Shown here: positions 63,931 to 64,000 of the stretch, piece by piece
Layout: the number at the start of each line of letters is the position of its first letter
Numbering within the stretch: the stretch's first letter is position 1
Assembly (NCBI RefSeq): GCF_001929375.1
Contig: NZ_MSGO01000038.1
Coordinates: 136,220 to 200,219, forward strand
Direction: 5' to 3'
DNA length: 64,000 nt
From: Actinomyces oris
Lineage (GTDB): Bacteria; Actinomycetota; Actinomycetes; Actinomycetales; Actinomycetaceae
Translations under genes and position numbers: made by a program
The notes under the pieces: generated by a model
Databases searched by the model: none
What the model saw: the letters and a program-made list of their open reading frames with translations, nothing else
What the model was told of the DNA's origin: nothing

Positions 63931-64000
63931 GAGGTTCCTTGTCTTCTGATCAGGTTGAACCGGTCCGGCGCGGCTGTCGCTCGCGCGCACAGTCGAGTGC

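Overview
This is a GC-rich, gene-dense actinobacterial chromosome segment. The markers are NucS mismatch endonuclease, DUF2550 beside a probable atpC tail, DUF3117, many GTG starts and many apparently leaderless promoters. A complete ureABCEFGD urease operon, a secreted levansucrase, a GH32 fructan hydrolase and a sortase-anchored surface protein together suggest an oral Actinomyces of the naeslundii/oris/viscosus type. The species assignment is inference. No phage, insertion sequence with a transposase, CRISPR array, tRNA or rRNA was found.

Layout. 1-4.85 kb: end of the ATP synthase region, two DNA-repair genes (nucS and an AlkZ-like protein), nagA and a DinB-fold enzyme. 5.2-12.3 kb: leftward urea block (ureA-B-C-E-F-G-D, urea channel), followed by purU, which has its own candidate promoter. 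12.4-15.1 kb: zinc-starvation locus with five cysteine-free ribosomal protein paralogues (L28, L33, S14, L31, L36), a Zur-type box, and a divergent CobW-C protein with a CPTC motif and no P-loop, resembling mycobacterial Mrf. 15.1-17.5 kb: ZTP (pfl) riboswitch and glyA-folD. 17.5-22.9 kb: fructan locus (GH32 hydrolase facing levansucrase) and an LPLTG surface protein. 22.9-33.6 kb: acylphosphatase, exonuclease III, a MacAB-like exporter, a DeoR-type regulator with galK, a 2H phosphoesterase, a BrkB membrane protein and manC.

33.8-42.6 kb: nucleoside uptake and salvage unit (BMP lipoprotein, double ATPase, two permeases, cytidine deaminase, pyrimidine phosphorylase, a C39-like protein, deoC). 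42.6-46.7 kb: zinc/manganese importer of TroABCD layout, with a perfect operator inside its promoter. 46.7-57 kb: phosphomannomutase/phosphoglucomutase, LOG-family protein, DUF3117, O-methyltransferase, TatB, Mrp ATPase, DUF1003, MgtE-N/CBS protein, a stress-type membrane protein, a TIM-barrel isomerase and an ArsR-CDF metal efflux pair. 57.8-64 kb: aminopeptidase P, a Gfo/Idh oxidoreductase, a PHP phosphoesterase, a MarC protein and a DEAD-box helicase.

Two themes connect the genes. The first is transition-metal homeostasis: zinc-sparing ribosomes, metal import, metal efflux and nickel-urease maturation. The second is one-carbon, nucleotide and sugar salvage. At least thirteen genes have a TAnnnT -10 hexamer only 6-7 bases before the start codon, so leaderless initiation appears to be a major mode here. 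Family calls come from recognising motifs by eye. No database search was run.
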